From the NCBI GenBank assembly GCA_031290105.1, contig JAITOD010000067.1, forward strand, positions 1-35,144: a stretch of 35,144 nt of DNA, written 5' to 3'. Each line of letters starts with the position of its first letter. Position 1 is the stretch's first letter. The DNA is from Oscillospiraceae bacterium. GTDB lineage: Bacteria; Bacillota; Clostridia; Oscillospirales; Acutalibacteraceae. A program made the translations under genes and the position numbers. Shown one piece after another: positions 32,987 through 35,144 of the stretch. Below the pieces are notes generated by a model. The model did not search any database. It was not told the origin of the DNA and saw nothing but the letters and a program-made list of their open reading frames with translations.

Positions 32987-33757
32987 ATGCAATGTGCCAT
33001 TCTCCCCAACCCATCGCTGCCCGCCGCGCTAATTTTGCGGGATGAAATTGCCGCACGGCTGGACCAAATTGGTGCGGAGCACACGGACACGCTCACGCGG
33101 CAGACCGACATAGTCATAACCGTTGGCGGCGACGGCACAGTACTGCGCGCCCAAGGCTGCGGCAAGCCGATACTGGGAGTACACGCAGGCACTGTGGGCT
33201 TTTTGACCGAGATTGACCGGACGGAGCTTGATTTGCTTTCGCGTTTGCCCTCAGGCGATTACCGCATTCAGGAGCGCATGAGACTTTGCGCAGAGCTTTC
33301 GGGCGCCATGTCGGGCGCTGCAGGCACCTGCTTGAACGAAATTGCCCTCACAGCCCCGCCGGAGAGTCGCCATCGACGCTGTGTGAAAATCACGGCATTT
33401 GCGGACGGCAAGCCCTTTGCCGAATACACAGGCGACGGCATTGTTTTTGCCACGCCGACCGGTTCAACGGGGTATTCACTCTCCGCGGGCGGCGCGGTGC
33501 TTGACCCATCGTTTGCGGCCATTCTGCTCACGCCGCTTTACAGCCACACGCTTGACGCAAAGCCGCTGGTGTTTTCGCCGGAAAGCGAGCTGTCCGTTGT
33601 TTCACGTGAAACATTGGCGGTGACCGCGGACGGCGGCAAACCGATGACGCTTCCGCCGGGAGAAACCTTGACAATCCGCCGCAGCCCGGAACCGGCACGC
33701 TTTATCCTGCTGAAGGAAACGCCGTTTGCCGCGCGCTTGCAGCGTTTGCGTTTTTGA
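32987..33757 (+). CDS. nadK: NAD kinase
   Basis: A 256-residue ATP-NAD kinase that makes NADP. VITVGGDGTVLRA carries the GGDGT motif at 47-51; GVHAGTVGFLTEI, TAPPESRHRRCVKI, and EYTGDGIVFATPTGSTGYSL are family landmarks. The ATG has AAAGGAG about 10 bases upstream, a slightly long spacing. A TATAAT at 32948-32953 without a good -35 may be a promoter. The codons for VSRET (33598-33613) contain an exact parS sequence. Confidence 0.95.
   Translation: MQCAILPNPSLPAALILRDEIAARLDQIGAEHTDTLTRQTDIVITVGGDGTVLRAQGCGKPILGVHAGTVGFLTEIDRTELDLLSRLPSGDYRIQERMRLCAELSGAMSGAAGTCLNEIALTAPPESRHRRCVKITAFADGKPFAEYTGDGIVFATPTGSTGYSLSAGGAVLDPSFAAILLTPLYSHTLDAKPLVFSPESELSVVSRETLAVTADGGKPMTLPPGETLTIRRSPEPARFILLKETPFAARLQRLRF
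33598..33613. promoter_or_regulatory. parS: parS site inside nadK (exact consensus)
   Basis: TGTTTCACGTGAAACA, identical to the site at 28943-28958, here read as the codons for V-S-R-E-T. Intragenic parS sites are known in Bacillus. It is 4,655 bases from the first site. Confidence 0.92.
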
Positions 33758-33780
33758 GTACCCAGCCGGCGTATTGTAAA

Positions 33781-33796
33781 TGTTTCACATGAAAAA
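33781..33796. promoter_or_regulatory. Degenerate parS-like site
   Basis: TGTTTCACATGAAAAA differs from parS at two of 16 positions and loses the symmetric core. It lies in the nadK-argR gap, 183 bases from the intact site. Binding is doubtful. Confidence 0.4.
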
Positions 33797-33823
33797 ACAC
33801 ATAATGCACAAGAGGAGTCAGCC

Positions 33824-34273
33824 ATGAAAAACCCACGCCATACGGCAATTTTGCGCCTAATCAGCACGCGCGCAATCACCACGCAGGACGAGCTGCGGCA
33901 AAACCTAATCGACGAAGGCTTTGACGTTGCACAGGCGACGGTCAGCCGCGACATCCGCGAGCTTGCGCTGGTGAAGGTGATCGGGCAGAATGGGCAGTAC
34001 CGCTACACAATCGCTGAAACTGACACCGATGAGATGCTTGCGCGGCAAACAAACGTGTTCAAGCACTCTGTCACTGCGGCGGACTATGCGGGCAATATGC
34101 TTGCCGTCAAGACGCTCACAGGCATGGCGAACGCCGCCTGCGCCGCGTTTGACGGTATGCGCTGGGAGGGTATGGTCGCCACGTTGGCGGGTGACGACAC
34201 GTTCTTTGTGCTTTGCCGTTCGGAGGGCTACGCGTCGCAGATGAAGGACGCGATTTTGCGGAATATACGGTAA
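33824..34273 (+). CDS. argR: Arginine repressor
   Basis: A 149-residue protein of the ArgR/AhrC family. The N-terminal winged helix-turn-helix at about 5-70 reads RLISTRAITTQDELRQNLID, GFDVAQATVSRDIRELALVKV, and the C-terminal hexamer and arginine-binding domain has ADYAGNMLAVKTLTGMANAA, then GMVATLAGDDTFFVLCRSE. It represses arginine synthesis when arginine is high. GAGGAG lies 7 bases before the ATG. It is the last gene of the tlyA-nadK-argR run and ends at a strong hairpin. Confidence 0.95.
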   Translation: MKNPRHTAILRLISTRAITTQDELRQNLIDEGFDVAQATVSRDIRELALVKVIGQNGQYRYTIAETDTDEMLARQTNVFKHSVTAADYAGNMLAVKTLTGMANAACAAFDGMRWEGMVATLAGDDTFFVLCRSEGYASQMKDAILRNIR

Positions 34274-34275
34274 TA

Positions 34276-34318
34276 ACACAAAGCGGGCGCGGCGCTGCTT
34301 GCCGTACCCGCTTTGTGT
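34276..34318. terminator. Hairpin after argR, between convergent genes
   Basis: ACACAAAGCGGG (34276-34287) pairs perfectly with CCCGCTTTGTGT (34307-34318). It begins 2 bases after the argR stop. The T run is weak on both strands, so termination may rest on the stem. Confidence 0.65.
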
Positions 34319-34364
34319 TGCGTCATTGAACGCCTTTGCGCCTTATGACTGATACCAGCACTTT

Positions 34365-35144
34365 CTATTGTGACAATAAAACTTCATTAGCGCCTTGCGA
34401 AACATTCTCGTTGAAATATGCAGCTACATTATTGTAGAAGACAAAATTTTCGAGTATCTCCGCTCTGAAATTGGTTGAGGAATTTTTCGATGCTGCGCCT
34501 ATTGAGCTAAGAACGGAAAGCCCTATTCCCAGACCAACCATGCCGCCGCTGCCTGTGCCAATCCAAGTCGAACCTCCGCCTTTTACTCTTCCAAACCCAA
34601 CTTTTGCTTCTGTCGGGTTAATGCCTAATTTGCGGCATATACTTTCAAGATCCCAAGAACCTAAACAAGAAGTATTTTTGAAAGCTTTATCTTCATATAA
34701 ATCCCATTCGTTAAGATCTGATTCTGTTTTATCTTTATATTTTCTTTGTAAGTGAGAACGATTTGCAAAGAATAATATAAACGCTGCTGCCAAAAGAATT
34801 AACCATGTCACTATCATGGCACCAGTGGGTTCATCGCCACCATTATTTACCATCACAATTATTGGTAACACCATTAGTACAAAAATAATAATCGCTTCAA
34901 TACAGTAAAAAATTATCTTTTCCCCAACGTTTGAATATTTTATAAGAGCTTTTTCGCGCCAAATGTTTTTTACTTTATTGCGGAAGCAGTCTTTATCCTC
35001 TTTATCCTCGCCGATTCCAAGTAAGAGTTCCATTGCAAATATGCCTTTTTTATAACGTTCTTCAGCGTTTTTTTCTGTATCTAAATCAAACCCACTTTCA
35101 AGTTGGTTTTGAAGCGACATCAGTATGTTTTTCGATATTACCGG
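34365..35144 (-). CDS. AT-rich membrane protein of unknown function (N-terminus cut)
   Basis: The frame stays open from the stop at 34365 to the window edge. An internal ATG at 35120 has no ribosome site, so the true start is probably beyond 35144. The visible 259 residues have two membrane segments near each other (IIFYCIEAIIIFVLMVLPII and GAMIVTWLILLAAAFILFFA), a charged loop, and a Gly-rich hydrophobic stretch (GSGGMVGLGIGLSVLSSIGA). I do not recognise a family. Its base composition is clearly more AT-rich than its neighbours, suggesting recent acquisition. Confidence 0.6.
   Translation of the reverse strand, partial: PVISKNILMSLQNQLESGFDLDTEKNAEERYKKGIFAMELLLGIGEDKEDKDCFRNKVKNIWREKALIKYSNVGEKIIFYCIEAIIIFVLMVLPIIVMVNNGGDEPTGAMIVTWLILLAAAFILFFANRSHLQRKYKDKTESDLNEWDLYEDKAFKNTSCLGSWDLESICRKLGINPTEAKVGFGRVKGGGSTWIGTGSGGMVGLGIGLSVLSSIGAASKNSSTNFRAEILENFVFYNNVAAYFNENVSQGANEVLLSQ

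Overview
This 35,144-base window looks like a chromosomal segment of a mid-GC anaerobic Firmicute, probably a gut clostridium of the Oscillospirales type. That placement is inferred from AAGGAG-type ribosome binding sites, the tlyA-nadK-argR order, an anaerobic NrdG, a PdaA-type spore-cortex deacetylase, a Firmicutes-style parS sequence and clostridial protein families. Most genes are housekeeping. No tRNA, rRNA, CRISPR array, prophage or transposase was found.

Layout. 1-4024: end of an unknown gene, a CarD-like regulator behind a strong promoter and a promoter-proximal hairpin, then an ECF sigma factor with a membrane-anchored beta-propeller protein. 4111-6848: acyltransferase (-), the SRP RNA gene ffs (-), and a zinc-ribbon/leucine-rich-repeat protein. 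6893-13577: guaB, a 354-base non-coding region with DnaA-box-like sites and DnaA-trio-like triplets, dnaN, a nitroreductase, a VanZ-like protein, a membrane-anchored unknown, a DUF4160/DUF2442 pair and nrdG. 13630-16834 (-): uxaC with a small membrane protein, a DUF1413 protein with a palindrome-rich leader, and an ANTAR regulator. 16835-20218: a repeat-rich control region and a btuFCD-like ABC transporter. 20651-26857: pth, a TylF-like methyltransferase with a flavin oxidoreductase (-), rpsO and pnp. 26991-32078 (-): pdaA, yraN, a parS site, a frameshifted small gene and metH. 32175-34273: tlyA, nadK (with a second parS in its coding sequence) and argR. The right edge holds an AT-rich membrane-protein gene cut by the window end.

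The most interesting signal is replication-related. A cluster of TTTTCCAC[A/G] sites, an AT-rich stretch and CTA triplets lie directly upstream of dnaN, where dnaA would normally be, and two exact parS sites lie about 20 and 25 kb away. Together they suggest an origin-proximal region with a guaB-oriC-dnaN arrangement.

The second theme is small non-coding elements: a 166-bp MITE-like element with 16/20 matching terminal inverted repeats in the leader of the btuF operon, with partial copies elsewhere; a 29-bp direct repeat flanking the ANTAR gene; five tandem 12-mers; a 40-bp perfect palindrome; a 23-bp perfect hairpin; and in-frame insertions in the permease gene (with a 9-bp flanking duplication) and in metH. 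The B12-type transporter and the cobalamin-dependent MetH fit together functionally, but nothing in the sequence proves the transporter's substrate.
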